Translations under genes and position numbers: made by a program
DNA from: Geitlerinema sp. S16
GTDB taxonomy: Bacteria > Cyanobacteriota > Cyanobacteriia > Cyanobacteriales > Geitlerinemataceae
Direction: 5' to 3'
Assembly: GCA_011390275.1 (NCBI GenBank)
Contig: JAABST010000005.1
Coordinates: 1 to 64,000, forward strand
DNA length: 64,000 nt
The notes under the pieces: generated by a model
Told to the model about the DNA's origin: nothing
Database searches by the model: none
What the model saw: only the letters and a program-made list of their open reading frames with translations
Shown here: piece after piece, positions 1 to 10,439 of the stretch
How positions within the stretch are numbered: position 1 is the first letter of the stretch
Layout: each line of letters starts with the position of its first letter

Positions 1-552
1 CCCCACCCCCAACACTGCAAACGCCGGACGCCACCCCCAAGCATGAATCGCGGGAACCAAGAGCAACGGCGCGATCGCTGTGGCCAGAAAAATTCCACCG
101 ATCCAAATCGCATTTGCCCGAGATCGTTCATCCTCGGAAAACCAACGACCGATCAGACTACTCAACATCGGAACGTGGACGCCCTGCGCTAAACCGAGCA
201 ACAGCCGTAGACCGATGAGTAGCTCGATGGAATTTCCAAAGATGGCGCACAGGATCGTAATGAGCGAAAATGCGCTGATCGTCAGCATCAGACTGAGTTT
301 TGCGCCCCACCGCTCGGCGATCGGACTCAGCAGCATATTCGCCAGCCCGTAGGACACGAAGAAAACGCCGAGGAGCAGCTCGCCATTTGAGCCAATTTCG
401 CGATCGCTCCAGCCAAAATCGTCTGCGAGGCGAGGTAGAGCCAACGCGAGATTATTGCGATTGAGATAGCTAACGAGGATGGTGAGCGCGAGAATCGGGG
501 GGATACGCCAGCGTTTTGGCGCGATCGCAATCGAAGTGGATGAACTCGACAT
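1..552 (-). CDS. MFS transporter, N-terminal part (cut by window edge)
   Basis: Reading frame open from an ATG at 552 down to base 1, so only the first 184 residues are present. The translation begins MSSSSTSIAIAPKRW and continues with hydrophobic helices. The stretch SYLNRNNLALALPRLADDFG, followed by GVFFVSYGLANMLLSP, is the first-helix and second-helix pattern of the major facilitator superfamily, closest in style to the ACS (anion:cation symporter) branch. A later segment with GLRLLLGLAQGVHVPMLSSL fits helix 4. The substrate cannot be told from this half. The protein is expected in the inner membrane. It is followed upstream by a repeat element, not by an operon partner. Confidence 0.75.
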   Translation of the reverse strand, partial: MSSSSTSIAIAPKRWRIPPILALTILVSYLNRNNLALALPRLADDFGWSDREIGSNGELLLGVFFVSYGLANMLLSPIAERWGAKLSLMLTISAFSLITILCAIFGNSIELLIGLRLLLGLAQGVHVPMLSSLIGRWFSEDERSRANAIWIGGIFLATAIAPLLLVPAIHAWGWRPAFAVLGVG

Positions 553-590
553 GAAATCAGAACAAAGGATAAATCACGCCTTAGTTTAGG

Positions 591-799
591 CAGGACTTAC
601 GCGAAAACACTTGAAAATATCAAAATCTTGTCATGATTTGATAGCTAAAAACACGGGATTACGCCTAAGTGTGTACATTCTGTCGTGCGATAAATCCCGA
701 ATAGGATCGAGGCTTACGCAAAAACACTTAAAGTTATTAAAACTTTGTCATGATTTAGTGGCTAAAACTACGAGATCACGCTTAAGTACGTAAGTCCTG
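591..799. repeat. Inverted-repeat element containing two tandem 80-base units
   Basis: The element opens with CAGGACTTACG (591-601) and closes with the exact reverse complement CGTAAGTCCTG (789-799). Inside are two imperfect direct copies of about 80 bases, at roughly 596-675 and 713-792, offset by a constant 117 bases and sharing CTTACGC(G/A)AAAACACTT, TTGTCATGATTT and ACGC(C/T)TAAGT. It looks like a non-autonomous mobile or palindromic repeat with no coding capacity. It fills most of the 553-935 gene-free stretch. The 12-mer GCGTAAGTCCTG recurs at 63750-63761. Confidence 0.65.
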
Positions 800-935
800 A
801 GGGTTCAAATCATCAACAGAGATTGGGGTGCGGGGAAATGCCCCTGCGATCTTACCTCGCTTTGATCGATCAATCTAACAGCTCGACCGATTCACTGCGC
901 AAATACAAATACACGTTGACCCGAACGAACTTGGA

Positions 936-1427
936 CTAAACAGGCATCTGTGGCTCGATCGTAAACTGACAGCGATCGCGCGACGAAAACACATGAGTAA
1001 AGTGATCATTAACGTAGGTATCACTCAGCTCCAGATTATAAAAATCGATCGTCCCTTCCTCAAAATAGGGACCCGCGTGCCACGTGCCACGATTCAGTTT
1101 CAGAAAACAATCCCCCGGAACCTGAAACGCCCGGAGCCGATCACGATCCGGCTCCCGAGTCGCTGCATTTGCCGGAGCCACCGCAATCCACCAGGTTTTC
1201 CCTCGCAATGAGCCGAGACATTGCGTACAGCGATCGTGCCGCGTAATCCGATCGAACCTCAAGCCCTTCGCCGGAATCTGCATGATGTAAAACCGTGGCA
1301 CACCGTCACCCAATTCCACCTGGGCATCCGTTACATCAAACGGCTTACCATCCGGAGTCGCCATGATCACCTGACCATAGGGCGCAAAAGACTCCGGCGA
1401 GACCAGTTCCGCCCTGATCGTAAGCAT
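936..1427 (-). CDS. allA: Ureidoglycolate lyase family protein (AllA)
   Basis: A protein of 163 residues from the ATG at 1427. The frame extends upstream to a GTG at 1496, but the family normally starts close to a pattern like LTIRAELVSPESFAPYGQVI, so the internal ATG is preferred. Features typical of the family are the early SFAPYGQVI motif, a cupin-like middle with RHDRCTQCLGSL, the segment KTWWIAVAP, and LNRGTWHAGPYF near residues 118-129, where the histidine belongs to the metal/substrate site. The enzyme releases glyoxylate and urea from ureidoglycolate in purine (allantoin) breakdown. No other allantoin gene lies nearby, so the pathway assignment rests on family membership. It is monocistronic as far as can be seen. 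Confidence 0.82.
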   Translation of the reverse strand: MLTIRAELVSPESFAPYGQVIMATPDGKPFDVTDAQVELGDGVPRFYIMQIPAKGLRFDRITRHDRCTQCLGSLRGKTWWIAVAPANAATREPDRDRLRAFQVPGDCFLKLNRGTWHAGPYFEEGTIDFYNLELSDTYVNDHFTHVFSSRDRCQFTIEPQMPV

Positions 1428-3238
<1,811 letters not shown>

Positions 3239-3349
3239 GCGATCGCCTCGGGGTTTACGCCTCCTAACTGTGGCTCCGATCGCGACGGTTTCAATCCTGA
3301 ATTAACGGGTTGAGGCTATCGTGATCATCAAATGCTGAACTCGTGCTGT

Positions 3350-3408
3350 GCTGTTGTTTGGTGTGGTTCGGTTGATTGACGCGATCGCAATCCCATCCAA
3401 ACAACAGC
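3350..3408 (+). promoter_or_regulatory. Hairpin in the atpD-atpC spacer
   Basis: The perfect 12-base arms GCTGTTGTTTGG (3350-3361) and CCAAACAACAGC (3397-3408) enclose a 35-base loop that contains a HIP1 site. No T-run follows, so it is not an obvious terminator. It could set the beta/epsilon transcript ratio by processing or attenuation, which is inference. Confidence 0.4.
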
Positions 3409-3457
3409 CCAAAGAGCTTTAAAAGACGTTTCTCAAATCGCTCCGATTGATACAGGT

Positions 3458-3859
3458 ATGACCTTACAAGTACGTGTCATTGCTCCCGACAAAACGGTTT
3501 GGGATGCGGAGGCTCAAGAAATCATTTTGCCGAGTACCACCGGGCAGCTCGGTATTCTCGGCGGTCACGCACCGTTGCTCAGTGCGCTCGATACGGGCGT
3601 TATGCGTGTACGTGCTGACCAAACATGGTCATCGATCGTCCTGATGGGCGGCTTTGCTGAAATCGATAACGACTGCGTGACAATTCTCGTCAACGGTGCA
3701 GAAACCGGCGAAGGTATCGATCTCGCAACGGCAAAGTCAGAATACGAAAGTGCTCAGGCTAAAACCGAAGCGGCTTCGACAAAGCAAGAAAAGATTCAAG
3801 CCAAGCAAGCTCTAAAACGTGCGCGTGCCCGTTTTCAAGCAGCGGGTGGCATGTCTTAG
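3458..3859 (+). CDS. atpC: F1F0 ATP synthase subunit epsilon
   Basis: A 133-residue epsilon subunit (atpE in plastid nomenclature). The N-terminal beta-sandwich begins [16 protein letters not shown] and carries [20 protein letters not shown], a hallmark of the family. The C-terminal part (about 88-133) is the two-helix regulatory domain, rich in Ala, Lys and Gln. In chloroplast-type enzymes this subunit joins the central stalk, couples gamma to the ring and inhibits ATP hydrolysis in the dark. It lies downstream of atpD on the same strand and is followed by a strong terminator at 4018-4047, so the pair probably forms one transcription unit. Confidence 0.95.
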   Translation: MTLQVRVIAPDKTVWDAEAQEIILPSTTGQLGILGGHAPLLSALDTGVMRVRADQTWSSIVLMGGFAEIDNDCVTILVNGAETGEGIDLATAKSEYESAQAKTEAASTKQEKIQAKQALKRARARFQAAGGMS

Positions 3860-4017
3860 ACTTGTTAACGATTAAGTCTCATGCGCTTGTTTACAGGTCA
3901 GAAAATACTGTAATTTACTGCAATCTCAGGTTCTTTGAAGTACTAATCATCGTTAATAGATAAATTTTGAATTCAAGTTTGAGATCAAGCCTGAGTCTGA
4001 ACTCAAATCTGAACTTA

Positions 4018-4047
4018 AAAAAGGGGTGCAAATTTGCACCCCTTTTT
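4018..4047. terminator. Bidirectional rho-independent terminator
   Basis: A perfect palindrome: AAAAAGGGGTGCAAA followed by TTTGCACCCCTTTTT. The GC-rich stem with an A-run on one side and a T-run on the other can stop transcription from atpC (plus strand) and from the small gene at 4060-4335 (minus strand). The sequence just before it (about 3967-4016) is a run of degenerate 12-base units of the type GAnnTCAAGnnT. Confidence 0.9.
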
Positions 4048-4059
4048 GATTGAGCTATC

Positions 4060-4335
4060 TTAGCGCCAACTACCGCGCGTCATGGCGGTAATACGTTCGG
4101 CATTGGCAAAGAAAAAGCTACCGGTAATCCCAGAACAGGGCGGTTCGATTTCGAGTTTAACGATCGAATCCGGCTTAATGCAGATAGTTTGATCAATGAG
4201 CTGAAAGACCAAGAGTGGCGCATCCAGTGATATCTGAAGCTGTTGCAGAAACATCTCGGGGGTCATCGGCAAGCTAAATGCTTCTTGTTCACCGTCTTGG
4301 AGATGGAATGTTACTTGGGTAATAGGGTTGGGCAT
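4060..4335 (-). CDS. Conserved small cyanobacterial protein of unknown function
   Basis: A 91-residue protein starting at the ATG at 4335, preceded by GGGGAG as a ribosome binding site; a longer frame to 4380 has no such signal. It begins MPNPITQVTFHLQDGEQEAF and contains the segment FLQQLQISLDAPLLVFQLID and a C-terminal NAERITAMT. There is no signal peptide or membrane helix, and the fold appears to be mixed alpha/beta. The composition matches short soluble proteins common in cyanobacterial genomes, but I do not recognise a function. It faces atpC and shares the bidirectional terminator. Confidence 0.72.
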   Translation of the reverse strand: MPNPITQVTFHLQDGEQEAFSLPMTPEMFLQQLQISLDAPLLVFQLIDQTICIKPDSIVKLEIEPPCSGITGSFFFANAERITAMTRGSWR

Positions 4336-4380
4336 AACTTGGAGACTCCCCAGCAAAAACACAGGGCAAAACCCTGACAA

Positions 4381-4735
4381 GATTCTAGCGTCAACCGGCT
4401 CCAGTGCAACAGAGAAGATCCAGCACTTATGTTGCGTGAACTAGGTGGCGGGCGGCGCGGTGGGATCATCAGATCGTCTGGCGCATGAATTCATCTGGCT
4501 TCCTAAAATAGCCCATTTTTCCTACGGTTCTGCCATACTCACGAAGATCCCGAAAGAGGTCACTTCGATGATGACGACACAAACTCTTCAGCCTCTAATG
4601 GTAAAGTCACAAACCTTGCTTTACTGATGTAATTCACAGATCTAAATATCCAGAATCTTCAGACAAAAATTGACGAATAGAGAATTCCAGAGCATCTTAA
4701 AAGAGTATATATCTGAAGCATCGTCTTCGTAAAAA
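4381..4735. other. Gene-free stretch upstream of the glycosyltransferase
   Basis: Nothing convincing is encoded here. A 60-codon frame at 4445-4627 has no recognisable features. The sequence becomes AT-rich towards 4735, matching the following gene. Confidence 0.4.
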
Positions 4736-6412
4736 ATGAATATCTCTGCTCAGCCATCCCAGCGTAGCTTCCAAGGAAAAATCCGACAGAAAATCCTGAA
4801 TGTCCTACTCTTGATAATCGTGATTTCAGGAACCAGCCTACGTTATTTTCATCTAGATTCAACTCCCTATGGGTTTGATGAAACGGTTAATTCCCTGCAT
4901 AGTTCAGGATATTCCAAAACAGATTTATGGAAACAGATGATGGATTGGTCTGGTCACGAAGTGACGATCAATGATCTTCGCCGTTATCAGCGTCCAACAG
5001 TTTCTGACCGTACAGCCTGGGATACTATTACTGCCCTCGGAACTGGCGAACCGCAAAACCCACCTTTTATTTACCTACTTGAACGCACCTGGGATAATTT
5101 ATTTGACACCAGTGATAGCCTAATTTGGATTAAACGATCCCTTCCCGTAACGCTCAGTATTTTGACATTCCCTTGCGCATACTGGCTTTGCTGGCAACTA
5201 TTTGAATCGGTGACGATCGCCAGTATTGCAATAGCACTCATAGCCGTCTCACCCCTTCAGTTTATCTATGCCAGAGAAATGCGAATGTACTCGCTGTGGA
5301 TCGTCGAAATTCTACTAACGAGCGCTATCTTTCTCTGGACATTACGCTGCCCACTTCGCTGGCGATGGGCGTTGTACACTCTAATTTCGACAATTAGCCT
5401 ATATACCTTTCCCTTCACACTTTTTGTCACAGCTACCCACGCAATCTACCTTGTGATCGTGGAACGCTTACGCTGGAGTCGTCGTCTCAAGGCTTTTATC
5501 TTATCAACAACCACATCACTATTGCTTTTTTTACCCTGGATTTGGTGCATCATTAATCTTGACACTAACGACTTGAGCGGCTGGCGAAAAAAACCTCCAC
5601 AACGACCGCTTTTCGTCGAATGGGTGTATGACCTCACGTATAGCTTTATTGCTCCCCCAGAAATTGAAACCATCATGGGAGACGTAAATATTCCCTTTCA
5701 ATCAGTTTTATTTGAGTTCGCTATCATTCTGACTCTGGTGTCTGTTTTCTACGCTATATTTTATTTATTGAAGCACCAGGATCATCCTACGACTCTATTT
5801 CTCCTGCTATTCATCACAATTCCTTTTCTCGTTTTAGCGATACCTGATTTTTTATGGGGAGGACAACGATCGGGCATTGAACGCTACCTATTTCCAAGTA
5901 CTCTCGGATTACAAATCGCTGTTGCAGCGGCATTAGGATGGGGAGTAAAGCGTTTAATATCTTATCCAATATGCAGCAAGAAAAATCAATCGGCAGTTTC
6001 ACTTTTCTCGGCAGCTTTAACTATTGCACTCATAGGAATAGGTTTATTTTCCTGTTGGCAATTGTCAGGCAAATTCGCTCCCCATCATGCTCGCACTTAT
6101 GACTATCAAAATATTGCAAAAATAATCAAAGACAATCCAGATAAACCTATTGTTTTTGTCCATAGCAGCAAAAATTTTGAAGGTAGAAATTTGATCGCGC
6201 TTGGTTATGAGTTTGAAGATTTATTAACCTTAAGTGTTTTTCGTTCAGACGATATCCCAGAAAATTGGAAATGCCCAACATCAGGTCTTTTTCTTATTTC
6301 TATTCCACAAACTAATATTTCAGGGCTAGAAACTCGATGTCAGGAGTCCGCAACGCGCATTTGGAATGGGTCACTATCGCTATGGCAATTAGACCCTATC
6401 GTCTCGAAATAA
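4736..6412 (+). CDS. Membrane glycosyltransferase, ArnT/PMT-like (GT39/GT83 superfamily)
   Basis: A 558-residue polytopic membrane protein. After a short cytoplasmic start comes a first helix (about 23-40), then the periplasmic motif STPYGFDETVNSL near residue 42, with the acidic pair typical of the first external loop of lipid-linked sugar transferases. About ten further hydrophobic helices follow, with the loop FIYAREMRMYSLW near 178, a signature of this superfamily in bacteria. The last 120 residues form a soluble domain. Such enzymes move a sugar from a polyprenyl phosphate carrier to a protein or glycan on the outer face. Sugar and acceptor are unknown. The gene is clearly more AT-rich and has fewer HIP1 sites than its neighbours, suggesting later acquisition. 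It stands alone on its strand. Confidence 0.8.
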   Translation: MNISAQPSQRSFQGKIRQKILNVLLLIIVISGTSLRYFHLDSTPYGFDETVNSLHSSGYSKTDLWKQMMDWSGHEVTINDLRRYQRPTVSDRTAWDTITALGTGEPQNPPFIYLLERTWDNLFDTSDSLIWIKRSLPVTLSILTFPCAYWLCWQLFESVTIASIAIALIAVSPLQFIYAREMRMYSLWIVEILLTSAIFLWTLRCPLRWRWALYTLISTISLYTFPFTLFVTATHAIYLVIVERLRWSRRLKAFILSTTTSLLLFLPWIWCIINLDTNDLSGWRKKPPQRPLFVEWVYDLTYSFIAPPEIETIMGDVNIPFQSVLFEFAIILTLVSVFYAIFYLLKHQDHPTTLFLLLFITIPFLVLAIPDFLWGGQRSGIERYLFPSTLGLQIAVAAALGWGVKRLISYPICSKKNQSAVSLFSAALTIALIGIGLFSCWQLSGKFAPHHARTYDYQNIAKIIKDNPDKPIVFVHSSKNFEGRNLIALGYEFEDLLTLSVFRSDDIPENWKCPTSGLFLISIPQTNISGLETRCQESATRIWNGSLSLWQLDPIVSK

Positions 6413-6529
6413 TGACGGATTAGGAACAAGGTTTCTGTGAACATGCTCAGAGGATAAATGATTGAATTGACTATATCGAGACCGTTCCAAGAAGAGTGCA
6501 ACAACTAAATCAACGTTCCGGGGAGGGTG

Positions 6530-6562
6530 AGAAGTTCGACTTTTCCAAAAAGTCGAACTTCT
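6530..6562. repeat. Perfect hairpin with AGAAGTTCGAC arms
   Basis: Arms AGAAGTTCGACTTTT (6530-6544) and its exact complement (6548-6562) are separated by three bases. It lies between the ends of the convergent glycosyltransferase and magnesium chelatase genes, where it could act as a two-way stop signal although no T-run follows. The same AGAAGTTCGAC core occurs in another inverted repeat at 63674-63741. Confidence 0.55.
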
Positions 6563-6592
6563 GGGATAGGCGATTATTTCCAGGCAAAACTC

Positions 6593-9500
6593 CTAAACCG
6601 TTACGCCCTCTACATCCGCATCGATCGCATCATACAAATCCTTCAACTTATCCAAAACCCCATCACCGGGCTGCCAAAAACCGCGCCCCTGCGCCTCCAA
6701 CATCCGCCCCACAATATTGCGAAACGCCTCCGGATTCGCCTTACGTAAGCGATCGGCCATCTCCCCATCCAGCGCATAGGTTTCCGCCGCCTGATCGTAA
6801 ACCCACGACTCTTTAAAATCCGCCGTCCCCGCCCAGCCGATTAGCGCCGTCATCCGCTGCGACACCTCGTACGCCCCGCCCGAACCCTGCTCCACCATCG
6901 CCGCCGCCCACTTAGGATTCAGCAGCTTCGTGCGATACTCCAAGCGCAAGACATCATCGAGTTGACGCGGTGTCGTATCCTTCGAGAAACTTTCGATCAC
7001 GCTGGTTTTCACCGTGCGACCAGATCGCATCGACGCCGCCTTTTGCAAGCCCCCCGTATTGGCGTAATACTCCTGAATATCCGTTAAACCGTACTCCACC
7101 GAGTCGATTTCCTGCACCACTTGGCCGGTGGTTTTGAGTAGCGTATCGAGTACCTCCGGTCGCGCTTGGCCTTTGTCGCCGCGTCCGTAGCTGAAGCTAT
7201 TACGATCGCGCCACTGATTGCCCAACTCTTCGCCCGATTCCCAGTTACTATCGACCACGCGATCGTTGACCAACGAGCCGAAATCACCCGACGGGTTAGA
7301 GAACAGCCGCGCGGTGGTGTTTTCGACTCCCTTTGCTTGCAATTCCAGCGCGTGTTTACGGATAAAGTTTTGCCCGATCGGCTCATCCGCCGCCGCCGCC
7401 CGCACGAACAGATCATCGAGCAGCTCAATAATATTGACGAAACTATCGCGGAAAATCCCCGACATATTGCCCAGCACATCGACGCGCGGATGCCCCACCT
7501 GATCCAGTGGCATCAGCTCGTAGCGCACCACCCGCCCCGTGCCTTCCTTCACCGGCTCCGCGCCGACCAACTCCAGCAAAATTCCGATCGATTCGCCCTT
7601 CGTCTTAATCGCGTCCAGCCCCCAGAGCATCACCGCCATCGTTTCGGGATAGTCGCCGTGTTCGTCCAAATATTGCGCAATTAACTTTTTGCCAATCTCG
7701 CGGCCACGGGCATAGGCGGCGGGCGACGGCATCCGATAGGGATCAAGGGCGTGGATGTTGCGACCGGTGGGTAGGACGCCGAGGCCGTCGCGCAAGAGGT
7801 CGCCACCGGGGGCGGGGGGGATGTATTCACCGTTGAGGCCGCGTAGGAGGTTGGTGATTTCGTCGGTGGTTTGGCGGAGGAGGTCGCGGATTTGGATGGC
7901 TTCCTTGAGGGTGGCGGTGGTGTTAATTGGTGTATCGGTGGTTTCGGCGCGGAAGCGGAGTCGGTCGATCGCGGCGGTGTTGTTATGAGCGATCACCGCG
8001 ATCGCCTCGGTGGTCAATTTGCCATCAAAATAGGCTTCCAGGTACGAGGCTAACTGTTCCGGTGTCGGTTCCGCGCCGAGGGTATGCAAACCCGAGGAAA
8101 AGAGCCGCTGTTCGACGATTTGTAAGTATTCGTAGATTTCGATAAAGTATTGATTTAAGACCGTATGACCAAATAAATGGGCATTTTCAAATGTAAACGC
8201 AATGCCGAGTTTTTGAGCTTCGACAAAAGGACAATCTTTTTCTAAACCGGCGTCGATGATTTTTTGAACGATCGCCTCTTTTAATAGTTCATTTTTAATC
8301 GGATCTTCACGATATTCGCCGATCAATTCCCGTAACGCCGCCATTTCTTTATATAAACCGGCACGACCATAGGGCGGCACATTATGGGAGACAATTACGC
8401 CATAACCACGACGTTTGGCTAACATCGACTCTGAGGGATTATTCGCCGCATAGATATATAAATTCGGCAAATCTCCCAACAAAATATCTGACCAGGAATA
8501 ACCCGTATTCCCCAGCGGTGAACCGGGCAACCATTCTACGGTTCCATGCATCCCAAAATGCACGATCGCGTCCGGCTGATAGTTATTTTGTAACCACTTA
8601 TAAAAGGCGGTGTACTGCGGATGCGGCGTTAAATCTTTTTCAAACATGAGGCGCATCGGATCGCCCGCAATCCCAAGCGGAGGCTGCACGCCAAACCAGA
8701 CGTTACCAAGCTGAACACCGCCCAATTGAAATTCTTGATCGAAGGTTTTAATCCCCGTTTTCGTTAAATCTTTCCACTGTTTTTCGACCCGTCGCGTTAG
8801 CAAATAGCCCAGCCAGCGTTCCAAGGTTTTCACATCCACCGACGCGGGTTTAATGTCAGATGCGCCCGGAATCCATTCGTCCGCCGTCTTGACCGCGCGG
8901 ATTAATTCCTCACCATCCGCCGGAATGTCGCCCACGTCGTAGCCCTGCGCTTTTAACGCGTCGAGGACGTTCACCAACGATCGCCCCACATTCAACAACG
9001 CCGCCGTTCCCGTCGCGCCGTATCCCGGCGGAAACCCATAGAGAATGACGGCCAGTTTACGATCGGCTTTGGGCTTTTGACGGAGATTAATCCAGTTTTT
9101 GACGCGCCCGGTCAGGCGTTTGACACGATCGGGGATCAGGTAAATATCTTCGCCGACGAGACCGCCGAGGGGAACGGGATCGATCGCGCCGTCCAGCTCG
9201 GGCAGCGAGTACAAAACAACGCTTTGCAGCCCGCCGATGCCCTGGCGCGTCCAGGAGTGAATGTCTTGAATTAGCAGCGGAGCGGCGACGAAATACGGCA
9301 CATTTTTCGCCGATAAAATCTGCTTGGCAACGGCGACCTGGCGACCGGCTTCCATCGATCCGGCGGGGCCACCGACCAGGGGAAAACCGATCGTCGAGAC
9401 GATCGCATCGACGCTGACGGCTTCCTTTGAGAGCGATTTGGTTTCGGTGTTGCCACGATCGCGCTGTTCGGTTTCGTGACGGCTGGTCATCCAATCTCGC

Positions 9501-10336
9501 ACCGCGACATGACCTTCGACGCCGTTAATAAAAATCGGCAGTGGTGTGAGTCCAGCGGCTTCAAATTCGCGAATTAATTGGAGAATGTAGGGCTGATTCG
9601 TAACAATATGTTTGCGGTAGAGCAGTAGGCCAACAGTGGGATTAGATCGGCGATCGGGAAATTGTTGTTGATACCAAGCTTGGTAAGCCTTGGGTATCTC
9701 GAAATAGCCGTCATAGTCTGGATGCAGCAAGCCCATATTCGGCGTTTCGATCGGCGCTGGAATATCGCCAACCTTTAAACCAAAATATTTTTCGCCAATC
9801 GTCCAAAACATCGATGCAACATTATCGGTTCCGCCCGCATTCCAATAGCCGTAAATAATCAGCCAGTTCCGTAAATCCTGGACTTTTTTAACTGGGACAA
9901 ATTTCAATAATTTAGGCCCCACTTTCAAAAAGCTGATATAACCTGCGAGCTTATCTTCTTCTTTGCCGCTGGAAAATTTACTTAAAATAAACTTAACGGG
10001 TTTCGGCATTCCTGCCGGTTTATCACCAATTTTAAAAGTCCCGATTTGGGTCAGCGAAATCAGCTCTAATGCCGATTCAAACACGAGACGCAGGGGGATA
10101 TGTTGCACCCGATCGCGCAGCCATAAAACTTGGTCATAGTCAAAAATTAAGCTTGCGAAAAACACGTCGGCGGTTTGGAGCGCGGCGGCGACGGTATCGG
10201 CTTGGGTGGTGATGTCGCGATCGGTGAATGTTTGAATGTCGAGATCGGGGCAACGCGCGACGGCGCGATCGGCGGCCTGACGGTACAGATTGGCGTTGAA
10301 GGTCTCGAAACCTGCGATAAGGACGATGCGCGTCAC
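6593..10336 (-). CDS. bchH: Magnesium chelatase subunit H, short ChlH/BchH-type paralogue
   Basis: A 1247-residue protein with a GTG start at 10336. The N-terminal 160 residues match the DUF3479 domain of ChlH/BchH (MTRIVLIAGFETFNANLYRQ), and the rest is a CobN/Mg-chelatase domain with HFGMHGTVEWLPGSPLG near residue 595 and NPSESMLAKRRGYG near 630. The subunit binds protoporphyrin IX and, with the AAA subunits ChlI and ChlD, inserts magnesium as the first committed chlorophyll step. The usual cyanobacterial ChlH is about 1330 residues and starts differently; the motif YGYWNAGGTDNVASMF is also unlike the standard ChlH, so this is probably a second paralogue. A CobN-type cobaltochelatase is less likely given the DUF3479 domain. 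chlI and chlD are not nearby. The gene converges with the glycosyltransferase at 4736. Confidence 0.85.
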   Translation of the reverse strand: MTRIVLIAGFETFNANLYRQAADRAVARCPDLDIQTFTDRDITTQADTVAAALQTADVFFASLIFDYDQVLWLRDRVQHIPLRLVFESALELISLTQIGTFKIGDKPAGMPKPVKFILSKFSSGKEEDKLAGYISFLKVGPKLLKFVPVKKVQDLRNWLIIYGYWNAGGTDNVASMFWTIGEKYFGLKVGDIPAPIETPNMGLLHPDYDGYFEIPKAYQAWYQQQFPDRRSNPTVGLLLYRKHIVTNQPYILQLIREFEAAGLTPLPIFINGVEGHVAVRDWMTSRHETEQRDRGNTETKSLSKEAVSVDAIVSTIGFPLVGGPAGSMEAGRQVAVAKQILSAKNVPYFVAAPLLIQDIHSWTRQGIGGLQSVVLYSLPELDGAIDPVPLGGLVGEDIYLIPDRVKRLTGRVKNWINLRQKPKADRKLAVILYGFPPGYGATGTAALLNVGRSLVNVLDALKAQGYDVGDIPADGEELIRAVKTADEWIPGASDIKPASVDVKTLERWLGYLLTRRVEKQWKDLTKTGIKTFDQEFQLGGVQLGNVWFGVQPPLGIAGDPMRLMFEKDLTPHPQYTAFYKWLQNNYQPDAIVHFGMHGTVEWLPGSPLGNTGYSWSDILLGDLPNLYIYAANNPSESMLAKRRGYGVIVSHNVPPYGRAGLYKEMAALRELIGEYREDPIKNELLKEAIVQKIIDAGLEKDCPFVEAQKLGIAFTFENAHLFGHTVLNQYFIEIYEYLQIVEQRLFSSGLHTLGAEPTPEQLASYLEAYFDGKLTTEAIAVIAHNNTAAIDRLRFRAETTDTPINTTATLKEAIQIRDLLRQTTDEITNLLRGLNGEYIPPAPGGDLLRDGLGVLPTGRNIHALDPYRMPSPAAYARGREIGKKLIAQYLDEHGDYPETMAVMLWGLDAIKTKGESIGILLELVGAEPVKEGTGRVVRYELMPLDQVGHPRVDVLGNMSGIFRDSFVNIIELLDDLFVRAAAADEPIGQNFIRKHALELQAKGVENTTARLFSNPSGDFGSLVNDRVVDSNWESGEELGNQWRDRNSFSYGRGDKGQARPEVLDTLLKTTGQVVQEIDSVEYGLTDIQEYYANTGGLQKAASMRSGRTVKTSVIESFSKDTTPRQLDDVLRLEYRTKLLNPKWAAAMVEQGSGGAYEVSQRMTALIGWAGTADFKESWVYDQAAETYALDGEMADRLRKANPEAFRNIVGRMLEAQGRGFWQPGDGVLDKLKDLYDAIDADVEGVTV

Positions 10337-10439
10337 GATGAGTTACCCGAAGTTGATCGTTACGTTTCGTTACACCTTTAGTTTAGTTTGCTTTCGGGGT
10401 TCTCATCCCAAGTCTGACGGAAGGAAGCCCGAAGAGATT

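Noticed and set aside
611..793. 60-codon plus-strand frame
   Set aside because: It lies entirely inside the inverted-repeat element; its two halves are just the translated tandem units.
4445..4627. Plus-strand frame of 60 codons before the glycosyltransferase
   Set aside because: No ribosome binding site, signal or recognisable pattern.
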